Source: CAYNST01 sp964434105 (GTDB lineage: Bacteria; Pseudomonadota; Gammaproteobacteria; Pseudomonadales; Cellvibrionaceae). From it: DNA of 64,000 bases. The notes beneath the pieces are model-generated. The model was not told the origin of the DNA, did not search any database, and saw only the letters and a list, made by a program, of their open reading frames with translations. The DNA lies in the NCBI GenBank assembly GCA_964434105.1, contig CAYSTJ010000010.1:30649-94648 (forward strand), given 5' to 3'. The first letter of the stretch is position 1. Each line of letters starts with the position of its first letter. Shown here one piece after another: positions 1-8,303 of the stretch. A program made the position numbers and the translations under genes.

Positions 1-1173
1 GTAAAACTGCACTTTGATTCGGCCATATTCGTCGGTATAAATCTCTTCGCCGGCCGGGCCCACCACCAGGGCGGATTGCGGGCCGCGCATAACTGGCCTG
101 GTGTGTACCGCTGCCGGTCTTATGGGTATATCTGCAGAATTACAGACAAAACTGTTTTTGTAGAAAGATTCCCCCGCTTCTCCCGCGGTGTAGCTGTGAT
201 CACTCGCCTCATGCGTAACACTCAATAACACATAGCTGCCCTGCTCGCTCGCCGTGTCATGCTTCGCCAACTGAAACATGCCACCTGCACAAAAGCTGCT
301 GCAATTGCTGGCACCAGCGACTGAGAGCCGCCCGGCTTCTTCCGCTTCCATACGCATATTGACCAGCTCACTGGCATGATCAAAGTGATAATAGCCCGGG
401 TACTCAAAGTGTTCGCAAGGTGCGTTATTGTCAAACTGATGCGCCGATTGCCGCGTCGCCAAAAGATTTTTGTCGGGTTCGAGGAAATTGTAATCGTTGA
501 GCGTCCAGCGCCCTTTGCGAAAAGAGTGTGTTTTTCGCCAGTGCGTTATCTGCGTGCTGGTTGTACTGCCGTGAGAATATTCGAGACCAGTTTCGGCAAC
601 TTCCATGAACGCGTTGGGTCGATCCACCAGCAGCAGCTGATGCCGATCGGCTGAATGACTGAAATAGGTGGTGATTCCTTCTTCTTCCAGCAGGCGCCCG
701 ACAAAATCCCGGTCGGATTCGTTGTACTGGACGCAATACTCACGTACCTTTCCGCCGGACGCCTTGAACTCAAAATCGTTAAATCCCAGCTCATTGAAGA
801 TCTGGCTGACGATGGATTTGGCGTTTTTCTGCTGAAAAATCCGGCAGTTTACGCGCCGGGATAAATACCACAGCCACGGAACCAGCGCCAGACGATATCG
901 CCGATGATTGTGTGGACCAATTTCGCCACAGGTCAATGATTTTATATAGCCATTGAAATGCCGTTTGACGTCATTCTGCAGGGAGACCGTCGCTCGTTTG
1001 CCAATCACGTTTTGTGGATCGATGGCCATTTCCGGGGAAAGGAGGTCCACCTCGAACAGAAAGTCCCCGGTCAGGGATTCTGTACCATGGAAACCGGTAA
1101 CTACCAGCGTATCAGCGCCCAGCCCAAAGTCTGAAATCGTAAGAAACCGGTTTTCCTGTGTGAGTCGCCCCAT
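1..1173 (-). CDS. vgrG: Type VI secretion tip protein VgrG (partial, 3' end off window)
   Basis: This frame is open from an ATG at 1173 to the left edge, giving 391 codons without a stop, so the C-terminus is missing. VgrG forms the trimeric spike on the type VI secretion tube. The start MGRLTQENRF is followed by the gp27-like region (FLFEVDLLSPE, VSLQNDVKRHFNGYIKS, YRLALVPWLWYLSRR, FVGRLLEEEGITTYFSH). Near the left edge it enters the gp5/OB-fold part, with the conserved EIYTDEYGRIKVQF segment. It lies 79 bp downstream of hcp on the same strand, the usual hcp-vgrG arrangement. Any effector or adaptor gene would lie beyond the left edge. The identification is by family motifs and is strong. 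Whether a C-terminal effector extension exists cannot be seen. Confidence 0.93.
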   Translation of the reverse strand, partial: MGRLTQENRFLTISDFGLGADTLVVTGFHGTESLTGDFLFEVDLLSPEMAIDPQNVIGKRATVSLQNDVKRHFNGYIKSLTCGEIGPHNHRRYRLALVPWLWYLSRRVNCRIFQQKNAKSIVSQIFNELGFNDFEFKASGGKVREYCVQYNESDRDFVGRLLEEEGITTYFSHSADRHQLLLVDRPNAFMEVAETGLEYSHGSTTSTQITHWRKTHSFRKGRWTLNDYNFLEPDKNLLATRQSAHQFDNNAPCEHFEYPGYYHFDHASELVNMRMEAEEAGRLSVAGASNCSSFCAGGMFQLAKHDTASEQGSYVLLSVTHEASDHSYTAGEAGESFYKNSFVCNSADIPIRPAAVHTRPVMRGPQSALVVGPAGEEIYTDEYGRIKVQFY

Positions 1174-1252
1174 AAAACAAATCCTTGTCGTACTCGATAA
1201 AAAACACCAGCATGCCCTGCCGGTGTTTCATCGACGTCGTAAGCAGACTAAA

Positions 1253-1735
1253 TCAGACGGGTTTTGCTGCAGTAAGGTCGTAGCCAACACGTTGCGGGCT
1301 GCCGCCGGCATTGTTTTTATCATAATCGTGGTAGTTGACCATAATTTTGGAAAAGCTGAGCGTAATGGTTTCGACAGGATCGCCATCACTGTCAGCGGAA
1401 ATTGAATAGCCGCTGACCAGGCAATCTTCCAGCTCGTAATCCATAAACTGAATTACTTTATCGGCGCCAGTCTGTACAAATTTGATTTTTACCAGTTTGC
1501 CGGCGTCACCGGTCACAGATTCCTTGAACAACGGGGTGGTCGACATATCAGCGACTTTGGTAAAGGTAATTTCGCTAACGCTCGGGCGGGTTGCCTCCCG
1601 ATTGGCCATCTTACCGGCTTCCATCGAGATTCCGCGACCAATGCCAAAATGCAGTGACTGGACAGATATGTGATCGGCAAAGCCGTCGGCGGTTACATTT
1701 CCTTTGATTCCATCATACTCAATATAAATTGCCAT
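1253..1735 (-). CDS. hcp: Type VI secretion tube protein Hcp
   Basis: This 160-residue protein matches the Hcp1 family, whose hexameric rings stack into the inner tube of the type VI secretion machine and are exported with effectors. The N-terminus MAIYIEYDGIKGNVTADGF, the central SMEAGKMANREATRPSVSEI and the SKIMVNYHDYDKNNAG tail are typical, and the length is normal for a stand-alone Hcp. The ATG at 1735 is preceded by a good ribosome site (AAGGAGAG, about 9 bp upstream). It precedes vgrG on the same strand, so the two are probably co-transcribed. No other structural secretion genes (tssB, tssC, clpV) are present in the window, so this may be an orphan hcp-vgrG island served by a main cluster elsewhere. 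Confidence 0.95.
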   Translation of the reverse strand: MAIYIEYDGIKGNVTADGFADHISVQSLHFGIGRGISMEAGKMANREATRPSVSEITFTKVADMSTTPLFKESVTGDAGKLVKIKFVQTGADKVIQFMDYELEDCLVSGYSISADSDGDPVETITLSFSKIMVNYHDYDKNNAGGSPQRVGYDLTAAKPV

Positions 1736-2154
1736 TTCTTGATTCTCTCCTTAGTGAATATTACGTGCTCAGGCTTCCAGAGTTGGATGGGAATATCCCT
1801 TGCTGGAGCCTGTAAGGCTTGGCCATATCGGTTGCGACCTGAACCAGCGGGAGAAACAATAAGTCAGCGAGAATGAATTTGCAACCGCCGAATTCAACTA
1901 TTTTCCGGATTGGCGCGCCACTGAACAGGGCACCCGAATATGGACAATTTCCTACAAAAAGTCAGGTCAATTACGGACAGTCAGGCAGGCTATTTGTCGA
2001 TTGCTGCTTACCGGAAAACCCTGTAAAAGAATTCCCTTGGCGTAGCACGCCGGCAACGACCACCGCTGACCTTTGCAGGACGTCGACGCCGCGAATATAT
2101 TCAGCCTCTCCAATTTAACACCTCACCCCGTGTCAGTTTGGTGCGCCCCGGCGG
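1736..2154. other. Intergenic region upstream of hcp
   Basis: These 419 bp lie between the hcp start and the end of the rhomboid gene. Both genes are on the minus strand, so this region should hold the hcp-vgrG promoter. I looked for a sigma-54 (-24/-12) site on the minus strand and found no convincing match. Short open frames on the plus strand have no recognisable product. Confidence 0.4.
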
Positions 2155-2703
2155 TCAAGCGGTTTTCTTTCTTGCAAAAACATAAGCGGCGAACAAGCCG
2201 GAAAAGGCGCCAAAAACGTGTCCCTCGAACGAGATTCTGGCTTCGAACGGTATCAAGCCTGTAACCATTCCCCCGAAAGCGATAATTGTTGTCAGAGCGA
2301 CTACGATATTAAGGAAGCTGCGCTCAAATAGTGCCAACACAATGCAAAGCGACCAGAGTCCAAAAATCCACGCGCTGGCGCCTACGTGCAATCCATCACG
2401 GCCGAAGAGCCATACCATGATGCCCGACATTAATATGATAAAAGCACTGACATTGAAAAAGAACCGCTGATCGCGCAGCACCAGACAAAGCCCCGAGAAA
2501 ATCGCCAGACTGATACTGTTATGAACAAAATGCGACCAGTTGGCATGTATAAAGGGTGCGAAAAGAATGTGCGGCAGCTTCTCGGGGTCTCTCGGATAGA
2601 TCCCGTATGCCAGCAAGGCGTTCTCGGAGATGACGTTTCCTACCTGTACCAGAAAAACCAGCAATTGGACGGCAAGCAGAAAGCGTAAATGGCGTTGTAT
2701 CAA
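2155..2703 (-). CDS. Rhomboid-family intramembrane serine protease
   Basis: This is a polytopic membrane protein of about 182 residues with the rhomboid catalytic signature. With the start used here, a His-x3-Asn motif (HFVHN) begins near residue 58, the nucleophile Ser lies in HVGASAW near residue 110, and the catalytic His lies in FEGHVFGAFSGLFAA near residue 162. Rhomboids cleave substrates within the membrane. The predicted helices are spaced as in the six-helix GlpG core. The longest open frame starts at a TTG at 2727, but a second TTG at 2703 has a GGGAG ribosome site 7 bp upstream, so I prefer it. The neighbours give no clue to the substrate. The serine protease call is firm; the exact start is not. 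Confidence 0.85.
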   Translation of the reverse strand: MIQRHLRFLLAVQLLVFLVQVGNVISENALLAYGIYPRDPEKLPHILFAPFIHANWSHFVHNSISLAIFSGLCLVLRDQRFFFNVSAFIILMSGIMVWLFGRDGLHVGASAWIFGLWSLCIVLALFERSFLNIVVALTTIIAFGGMVTGLIPFEARISFEGHVFGAFSGLFAAYVFARKKTA

Positions 2704-3455
2704 GCAAAGACTCCCGGGAATGAACAAACAGTGGTTTCCGCAGCAGCTCGGGGGATAACGTTACTGCAGTATGCGCATCCGGTGCGGGAAGTGGCCTGCC
2801 ATCCGATGAGGACCTCGCCTGTCGGCTTGCCGGCAATCATAAAGGGCCGGCGTGCACAGGGCAACCATTCCTGCTTTTGGTGCGGGTTGCGCCTGACCGC
2901 ACACCTTCCGTGCAGTGACGCCCGTTCTTTTTGTCTTTGTAGTTCGCGGTATTGAAAACGGTAGATTGCGGCAGCCAGCCGGACAACGAAGATCGGCTTG
3001 CCCGGCAGACTACCCGTAAAAATTGTGCCGGATTTAATCATTAAAACCGCAAGCCGGACGGTCCATGTCATCTCCAGGCGATGGCTTGCCCACCGTTACA
3101 TAACCTGAATAGATAACAGGAACAGCAAATTTTTCTGTATTGCTGTATGATTGGCCCACCCGATTCGGTGGCAGTCTCCGGGATCCGCACGGCGCGGAAG
3201 AAACGCTTTTCCAAGGATGTGTGATATCTGGAATATGTGTTGCTTATAAAATCAGCTGTAACTTTATAAACCTGCCCTGCCTGCATCGCGGTTATCGCGG
3301 GGCTTCCACAACACATATGCCCATAAACAGGATGTAGCTTCCGGCCGGAAGCGTCCGTCAGTCGACGCGGTAACCGCATGGCTTACCGGTTCTGGATGAA
3401 TATTATGATGTTTTTATTAACGCTGTAGTTCACTTTGGCATTTGGGGTCAAACAA
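2704..3455. other. Long intergenic region
   Basis: About 750 bp lie between divergently transcribed genes (rhomboid on minus, CBM48-like on plus). No open frame has a recognisable family. It contains a perfect 16-bp palindrome at 3337-3352 and a 7-bp stem (ACAGCAA/TTGCTGT) near 3122-3146. Promoters for both flanking genes should be here, but I cannot assign them. Confidence 0.4.
3337..3352. repeat. Perfect 16-bp palindrome
   Basis: The sequence GCTTCCGGCCGGAAGC is its own reverse complement and lies about 105 bp upstream of the CBM48-like gene. It could be an operator or simply a stable hairpin. No known regulator site is claimed. Confidence 0.4.
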
Positions 3456-3764
3456 ATGAGTCTCGACAAGAAATACTTGAAATCCAAACAGGTCTGTAAA
3501 GTTAAATTCGTTGCACCGGAAGCGCTGACGAAAGAAGCCAAGAAGATTTACCTGGCGGGTGACTTCAATGATTGGCGTTATGAAGAAACTGAATTACGCA
3601 AACAGAAAAACGGCTTGTTTGCCACAACTCTTGAATTAACGCCCGGGGCGGAGTATCAGTACCGATTTGTGCTGGACGGTGAGCGCTGGGAGAACGATTA
3701 TGACGCAGACAAGTATGTGCCTACCCATATCGGACACGTTGAAAACTCTGTCGTTGTTGTCTGA
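3456..3764 (+). CDS. Small CBM48/AMPK-type glycogen-binding domain protein
   Basis: This 102-residue protein consists almost entirely of an isoamylase N-terminal/AMPK glycogen-binding (CBM48-like) fold. The motif KKIYLAGDFNDWRYEETEL is the family hallmark, followed by LELTPGAEYQYRFVLDGERWENDYDADKYVP, where aromatic residues line the glucan site in relatives. No catalytic domain is attached, so it may be a carbohydrate-sensing or scaffold module. An upstream TTG at 3435 is in frame, but the ATG at 3456 fits the usual N-terminus (MSLDKKYL) better. No glycogen genes adjoin it. The stop is followed by a strong hairpin at 3790-3825. Confidence 0.85.
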   Translation: MSLDKKYLKSKQVCKVKFVAPEALTKEAKKIYLAGDFNDWRYEETELRKQKNGLFATTLELTPGAEYQYRFVLDGERWENDYDADKYVPTHIGHVENSVVVV

Positions 3765-3789
3765 AACCCTGACGGCTGATGCCTGAGCC

Positions 3790-3825
3790 GGCAGCAACGA
3801 CCATTGATAAATGGCCGTTGCTGCC
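3790..3825 (+). terminator. Strong hairpin after the CBM48-like gene
   Basis: A 16-bp stem with one mismatch (GGCAGCAACG-A-CCATT against AATGG-C-CGTTGCTGCC) and a GATA tetraloop lies 25 bp after the stop codon. There is no T-tract, so it may be a transcript-end stabiliser rather than a classical intrinsic terminator. Confidence 0.45.
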
Positions 3826-3864
3826 ATTCAGTGCAGCCGCGGTCGGTAGTGGACTGGAGACACT

Positions 3865-4147
3865 TAGGGTCGGTTGACGTTTCGTCATCGCCTCTGTTGC
3901 GCCTGAAAACGCGTCAATTTTTTGATGCGGGATACCGACGCGACGAATGTGGTTTGGTCGCTCCAAATGAATGAGGAGCAACGACAAGTGGCGCGTTTTC
4001 AGGCACAACCCGAAGGGCTGGGGCCATTTTTCCGCCTGGCGTCGTTATCAGCCGCTTATTCGGTACCACCAAACCACGCTTCTTCGGCCTGGCCAGTCGA
4101 AAAAATGGTCGCCAGCAGTGGTGATGCTGAAACGTCAACCGACCCTA
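3865..4147. mobile_element. 279-bp MITE-like element with TA duplication on the argH stop codon
   Basis: Perfect 17-bp terminal inverted repeats (GGGTCGGTTGACGTTTC at 3867-3883 and its complement at 4129-4145) are flanked on both sides by TA. Pairing continues imperfectly inward. Further internal inverted repeats are present: 3901-3913 with 3992-4004 (13 bp perfect), 3949-3958 with 4068-4077 (10 bp perfect) and 3931-3941 with 4040-4050 (10 of 11). There is no transposase gene. TA duplication is characteristic of IS630/Tc1-mariner elements, so a derived MITE is likely. The right end supplies the last base of the argH stop (TAG). Removing the element and one TA would restore TAA, leaving ArgH unchanged. 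Confidence 0.75.
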
Positions 4148-5542
4148 GCGCGCTTCCAGCATTTTGATCGCAGCGGCCGCAGCCTGACGGACCTGTGCCG
4201 GTGCGGTGCCGCCGGTATGGTTGCGTGCTGCCACTGAGCCTTCCAGAGTCAACACATCAAACACATCCTCCTTGATCTGTGGTCCAAAGCGCTGCAGCTC
4301 GGCCAGGCTCATGTCTGCCAGATCCTTGCCTGTGCCAACACCGTGCGCAACTGCTTTGCCCACAATTTCATGCGCATCACGGAATGCTACGCCGTTTCTG
4401 ACCAGATAATCCGCCAGATCCGTGGCGGTTGAAAACCCGCGACGAGCGGCCTCGTGCATGGCTGCACGGTTAGCTTTAATGGCTGGAATCATGTCCGCAA
4501 AGGCCCGCAGACAGTCCTTGACCGTATCGACGGTATCAAACAGCGGTTCCTTGTCTTCCTGATTGTCCTTGTTATAGGCCAGGGGCTGGGACTTCATCAG
4601 CATCAACAGACTCATCAAATGGCCACAGACCCGCCCGCTTTTTCCTCGCACCAGCTCCGGCACGTCGGGATTTTTTTTCTGCGGCATTATCGAAGATCCG
4701 GTACAAAACCGGTCAGGCAGGTTGATAAACTGGAACTGGGACGACGTCCAAAGCACCAGCTCTTCGCTGATACGGGACATGTGGTTGAGCAACAGTGCGG
4801 CGAAACTGCTGAATTCGATGGCAAAGTCGCGATCGCTGACCGAATCGAGGGAATTGCGGGTCGGGTGATCGAAGCCCAATAACTGACTGGTTTGCTGCCG
4901 GTCGATGGGATAGGTGGTACCGGCCAGCGCAGCCGCTCCGAGGGGACATTGGTTCATGCGGCGCCGACAGTCCTGCAACCGGCTATAGTCACGGTCGAGC
5001 ATTTCGAACCACGCCAGCAGATGATGACCAAAGGTCACCGGCTGGGCAGTCTGCAGATGGGTGAAGCCCGGCATAATGGTTTCACTTTCATTCTCGGCCA
5101 GACGGGCAATGCCGGTTTGAAGACGCGTCAATTCACCGGCGATGTAGTCTATCTCATCACGCAAATACAGGCGGATATCGGTGGCGACCTGGTCGTTGCG
5201 GGAACGCCCGGTATGCAGCTTTTTGCCGGTAATACCAATACGCTGGGTCAGCGCCGACTCGATGTTCATATGCACATCTTCGAGCTCGACCGTCCAGGTA
5301 AACTGACCTGCCTCGATCTCTGCCTGAATGGCGCTCAAACCGTCGTCAATTGCCTTGAGCTCGGCTGCTGACAGGACGCCTGCGGCTTCCAGCATGGTGG
5401 CATGCGCCCTGGAACCGGCGATATCCTGCCGGTAAAGCCGTTGATCAAATTGCACCGAGGCAGTAAATCGCTGCACAAACGTATCGGTTGGCTCGCTGAA
5501 CCGCCCGCCCCACAGCGTGCTGGTCTGATCTGAATCGTTCAT
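4145..5542 (-). CDS. argH: Argininosuccinate lyase
   Basis: ArgH catalyses the last step of arginine synthesis, splitting argininosuccinate into arginine and fumarate in the cytoplasm. The 465-residue protein begins MNDSDQTSTLWGGRFSEPTD and carries the family signature GSSIMPQKKNPDVPELVRGK. HTGRSRNDQVATD and the TAQPVTFGHHLLAWFEM region contribute to the active site. The frame can be extended to 5623, but the ATG at 5542 has an AGGAG site and the expected N-terminus; the extension runs into an inserted repeat (5591-5730). The stop codon lies at the edge of a MITE-like element. In Pseudomonas and relatives argH is divergent from algZ-algR, and the same head-to-head layout is kept here. Confidence 0.97.
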   Translation of the reverse strand: MNDSDQTSTLWGGRFSEPTDTFVQRFTASVQFDQRLYRQDIAGSRAHATMLEAAGVLSAAELKAIDDGLSAIQAEIEAGQFTWTVELEDVHMNIESALTQRIGITGKKLHTGRSRNDQVATDIRLYLRDEIDYIAGELTRLQTGIARLAENESETIMPGFTHLQTAQPVTFGHHLLAWFEMLDRDYSRLQDCRRRMNQCPLGAAALAGTTYPIDRQQTSQLLGFDHPTRNSLDSVSDRDFAIEFSSFAALLLNHMSRISEELVLWTSSQFQFINLPDRFCTGSSIMPQKKNPDVPELVRGKSGRVCGHLMSLLMLMKSQPLAYNKDNQEDKEPLFDTVDTVKDCLRAFADMIPAIKANRAAMHEAARRGFSTATDLADYLVRNGVAFRDAHEIVGKAVAHGVGTGKDLADMSLAELQRFGPQIKEDVFDVLTLEGSVAARNHTGGTAPAQVRQAAAAAIKMLEAR

Positions 5543-5590
5543 AAAGACTCCTGACTTGGATTTGCTACACTGCATAGAGAAATAAAAAAC

Positions 5591-5730
5591 GTAACTATTC
5601 AGCTCACGCCCCGAGTTACCCATAGCTGCGTAAAAAAATGGTCATTTACACAAGTAAACTTACATTTTTCGCCTCGCTCTGAACACATCTGGATGCGATC
5701 TGCACAGTTACGAAGCGAGCTGAAAGTGAC
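5591..5730. mobile_element. Short IS66-like MITE, copy A, with perfect 8-bp target duplication
   Basis: This 140-bp non-coding element starts GTAACTATTCAGCTC and ends with a decayed complement (GAGCTGAAAGTGAC). It is flanked by the perfect direct repeat TAAAAAAC at 5583-5590 and 5731-5738. It is about nine-tenths identical by eye to copy G at 55873-56013. An internal foldback (TTTAC-loop-GTAAA, inside AAAAATG and CATTTTT arms) is visible. GTAA ends with 8-bp duplications are the known hallmark of IS66-family insertions. It lies in the argH leader, about 49 bp upstream of the start codon, so it may affect argH expression. Confidence 0.85.
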
Positions 5731-5738
5731 TAAAAAAC

Positions 5739-5947
5739 AATAAATATTCGCGCCCGATTTGCTGTACCTGCCAAATGAGGGCAGCCTTAAAAATTTGGTC
5801 ACAAACCTGTATGGAACAGGTTTGAAGCCGACCAGCCGGTCCGGAGGGCAGGGCACGGCGCGTGCGGCCTACTTACCCGACCCGCCTCATACTGTCGGCC
5901 TGCACTGAACAAATCAGGGCGCGATCTGAACAGTTACGGCATGAGCG
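5739..5947. repeat. Degenerate long-form copy B of the GTAAC element
   Basis: Directly after copy A lies a decayed relative of the longer form. It contains CGCGCCCGATTTGCTGTACC, a GCAGCCTTAAAAATTTGG block, ACCTGTATGGAACAGGT, and GATCTGAACAGTTAC near its right end. These blocks are collinear with the reverse complement of copy D (41139-41346). Its left terminus is eroded. Copy A seems to have inserted just beside it. The rest of the argH-algZ gap (5948-6113) holds nothing else I recognise. Confidence 0.6.
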
Positions 5948-6113
5948 GCATCGTGACCGAAAACACAAGCGCCGGACCGAAAGCCAAAACCCTGAGCCGA
6001 CACGGGCGGCAATTCGGCACAGCCCGCTCTGACCGGACCGCGATTGTAAACAAACCAGCGCGCAATGGATAACGCTACCCGTCAATTTGAGCTGAAAAGC
6101 CTGGAATTCGATC

Positions 6114-7151
6114 ATGTCCACCACCCTGCCTGCCGAACGTGGCGACTTTCTCCCCAATCTCTGCACCGTGCAGGCGGTGTTTCACCTGGTACTCGTCGGT
6201 GAATTGCTCGCCATTGCGCTGACCCTGTTCGACCGCGGGTTGATAAATTTCAATTGGCACCTGCTTGGACTGCTGTCGATGCTGATCCAGTGGATAATGC
6301 TGTGCAGCGCGGCCTGCCTGTGTCCGCTGCGCCCGTGGTTGCGTCGGCGCAGTCCTTTACAGGCGGGGCTGGCGAGCTATCTGGTGGTGCTGATCATCAC
6401 CCTGTTTTTCTCCGTACTGAGCAGTTTCGCACAGGACGATACGAGCCACTTTCTCGACAGGGTGCTAAGCCACCTTTTGATTGCGGCGGTTTTTGCGGGC
6501 ATTGTGTTGCGTTATTTTTATCTGCAGCAGCAGCTTCGCAATCAGCAACAGGCCGAACTGAACGCGCGTATACAGGCCCTGCAGGCACGTATCAGGCCGC
6601 ACTTTCTGTTCAACAGCATGAACTCCATTGCCAGCCTCATCGACTACGACCCCGCCTCTGCCGAAAGGCTGATTGTCGACCTGTGCGAACTGTTCCGCGC
6701 GTCGCTGAACGAGCCCGGCCTGGTGCCTCTACAACAGGAAATTGACCTGTGTGAACGCTTTATCAGCATAGAACAGACCCGCCTCGGCGCGCGCCTGAAA
6801 GTGGACTGGCAAACCACGCACATCCCTGATACGGAGATCCCCGGACTGCTACTGCAACCCCTGATCGAGAATGCCATCGTCCACGGGATTCAGCCGCTGC
6901 GGGACGGTGGCACGATTCGCATCCATATTGAAGAAATCGCGGAAACCTGCCGCATACAGATCACCAACCCGATCGGCTCCGGCGCCCAGCGCACGGCCAA
7001 AGGCCATGGCCTGGCGCTGGATAATATCCGCCATCGCCTGCGCGCCCACTTTGGCAAGCAGGCCAGCATGACGGCGTCGATGGATGATGATCAATATCAG
7101 GTTGAACTGATTCTGCCATTACAGAAACCCAAAGCCGTTAGTGTCTGTTGA
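6114..7151 (+). CDS. algZ: AlgZ/FimS-type membrane sensor histidine kinase (LytS family)
   Basis: This 345-residue protein has about four membrane helices in residues 20-135 and then a LytS/YehU-type kinase domain. The phospho-acceptor His is near residue 163 in RIRPHFLFNSMNS, and the ATP-binding part has LLLQPLIENAIVHGI. In Pseudomonas this family (AlgZ/FimS) signals to AlgR and controls alginate and type IV pilus genes. The location next to argH, divergent, matches that conserved neighbourhood. Unusually, the algR homologue is not directly downstream but 2.7 kb away, beyond a binding-protein gene and a xylanase. Identity as the AlgZ counterpart rests on family and position; the signal and regulon are unknown. 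Confidence 0.85.
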   Translation: MSTTLPAERGDFLPNLCTVQAVFHLVLVGELLAIALTLFDRGLINFNWHLLGLLSMLIQWIMLCSAACLCPLRPWLRRRSPLQAGLASYLVVLIITLFFSVLSSFAQDDTSHFLDRVLSHLLIAAVFAGIVLRYFYLQQQLRNQQQAELNARIQALQARIRPHFLFNSMNSIASLIDYDPASAERLIVDLCELFRASLNEPGLVPLQQEIDLCERFISIEQTRLGARLKVDWQTTHIPDTEIPGLLLQPLIENAIVHGIQPLRDGGTIRIHIEEIAETCRIQITNPIGSGAQRTAKGHGLALDNIRHRLRAHFGKQASMTASMDDDQYQVELILPLQKPKAVSVC

Positions 7152-7210
7152 CGTTTTATCGGCACTACTGCCGGGGCGGCGCCTGCACCGACCGTCAATT
7201 CAACCCGCCT

Positions 7211-8074
7211 TTAAAGCGCATCAACATCCAGCCAGTATTCCGGTTTATGCAGCGGCGTTTGCGGGGGCAGATCCGGAACCTGCAGGACGAACCTTTTGCG
7301 GTTTTTCAGGTTTGATTTTTCCAGCGCATCTTTTACCATGGTGTGGTTATAAAAAAATTCGTCAAAGGCGCCCGCCTCCAGCGCCCGATCCAGTGCCGTG
7401 TGAAGTTGTGCGGCCAGGGCTGGATCTTCCTGTCGAACAAAAAAATAAAACGGCAGGGTGTAGACCAGCACAATATTTTTCTCGACGGTCAGGTCCAACT
7501 GTGGATGGGCTGCCAGTTCTGTCCATGGCTCCAGCACACCACGCGGAAAGCCGTCGAACCGCTGGCCGTCGGTCATAAAAAACAGATTCTGATATTTACT
7601 GGTGGTGACGACTTTCAAACCGTTGCTGCGGAGGATGGTGACATCCGGCCACCCTACTCCCTGGCCCAGCACCAATGCCTGCAGGTCGGGCAGGCTTTGC
7701 ACCTGATTGAAATAAATTTGCCGGCCCGGGTGAATGATCATGATACGGTGACCCAGCAGCCCTTTCATGATCGGGAAGCGGACCGGGCTGTAGCTGCGCT
7801 CCAGGTCGGGCCGGGTGGCAGCCCAATAGATATCGAATCGGCCCGCGGCCATATCTTCAAATACCCGTTGCTGCGTCGCCGTGACCGTCTCGATCTCCAG
7901 CGTGTTGCTGCCTTCCATATACTGCGTGGCTATCCGCAATACACCGATGGCATACTCATCCAGAGGATGGGATGACTGTGAAACCTTGAAGGAACGGCTG
8001 TGTCCGGGCGCGCTGTGTAACACCACGGTAACCAGTAATAAAAAACAGGCCTTGTTAAATATTCTGGATTGCAT
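7211..8074 (-). CDS. Orphan periplasmic substrate-binding protein (SBP_bac_3-like)
   Basis: This protein of about 287 residues begins with a signal peptide (MQSRIFNKACFLLLVTVVLHSAPGHSRS). The rest resembles small extracellular solute-binding proteins of the amino-acid type: FKVSQSS, MAAGRFDIYWAATRPDLE, YFFVRQEDPALAAQLHTALDRALEAGAFDEFF. An in-frame start at 8155 exists, but the ATG at 8074 places the signal peptide correctly. No permease or ATPase gene is nearby, so it probably does not feed a local ABC transporter. Orphan proteins of this type often act with sensor systems, and it sits between algZ and algR homologues. That link is inference. It is transcribed against both. Confidence 0.72.
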   Translation of the reverse strand: MQSRIFNKACFLLLVTVVLHSAPGHSRSFKVSQSSHPLDEYAIGVLRIATQYMEGSNTLEIETVTATQQRVFEDMAAGRFDIYWAATRPDLERSYSPVRFPIMKGLLGHRIMIIHPGRQIYFNQVQSLPDLQALVLGQGVGWPDVTILRSNGLKVVTTSKYQNLFFMTDGQRFDGFPRGVLEPWTELAAHPQLDLTVEKNIVLVYTLPFYFFVRQEDPALAAQLHTALDRALEAGAFDEFFYNHTMVKDALEKSNLKNRKRFVLQVPDLPPQTPLHKPEYWLDVDAL

Positions 8075-8303
8075 ATCCGGTATCCTGGGCTGATTGACGC
8101 GACGGACCGGGTATCTGGGTGCGCCTGACCTGCTGACTGACAGCACCAATACCACAGTTTTGGGCTTTCTAACTATAGTCGATAAGCGGATGAGATAAAA
8201 ACATGTTCAACTGGCCGCCTTATGGTTATAAGTACTATAATGATTTTTTCGACCTTTTTGGGTCCGACGGGCACACTAACTTCAAGCATTTTCGGAGAAT
8301 TCT

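Noticed and set aside
3160..3340. Possible cobalamin-type riboswitch
   Set aside because: A GGAGACTGCCACC stretch on the minus strand recalled part of the motif, but the other conserved boxes are missing and no cobalamin gene follows.
3068..3379. 103-codon minus-strand frame in the gap before the CBM48-like gene
   Set aside because: It has no ribosome site and no recognisable domain, and its composition is not protein-like.
5543..5623. Upstream extension of argH to an earlier ATG
   Set aside because: The extension runs into the inserted GTAAC element and does not resemble ArgH N-termini. The ATG at 5542 has a good ribosome site.
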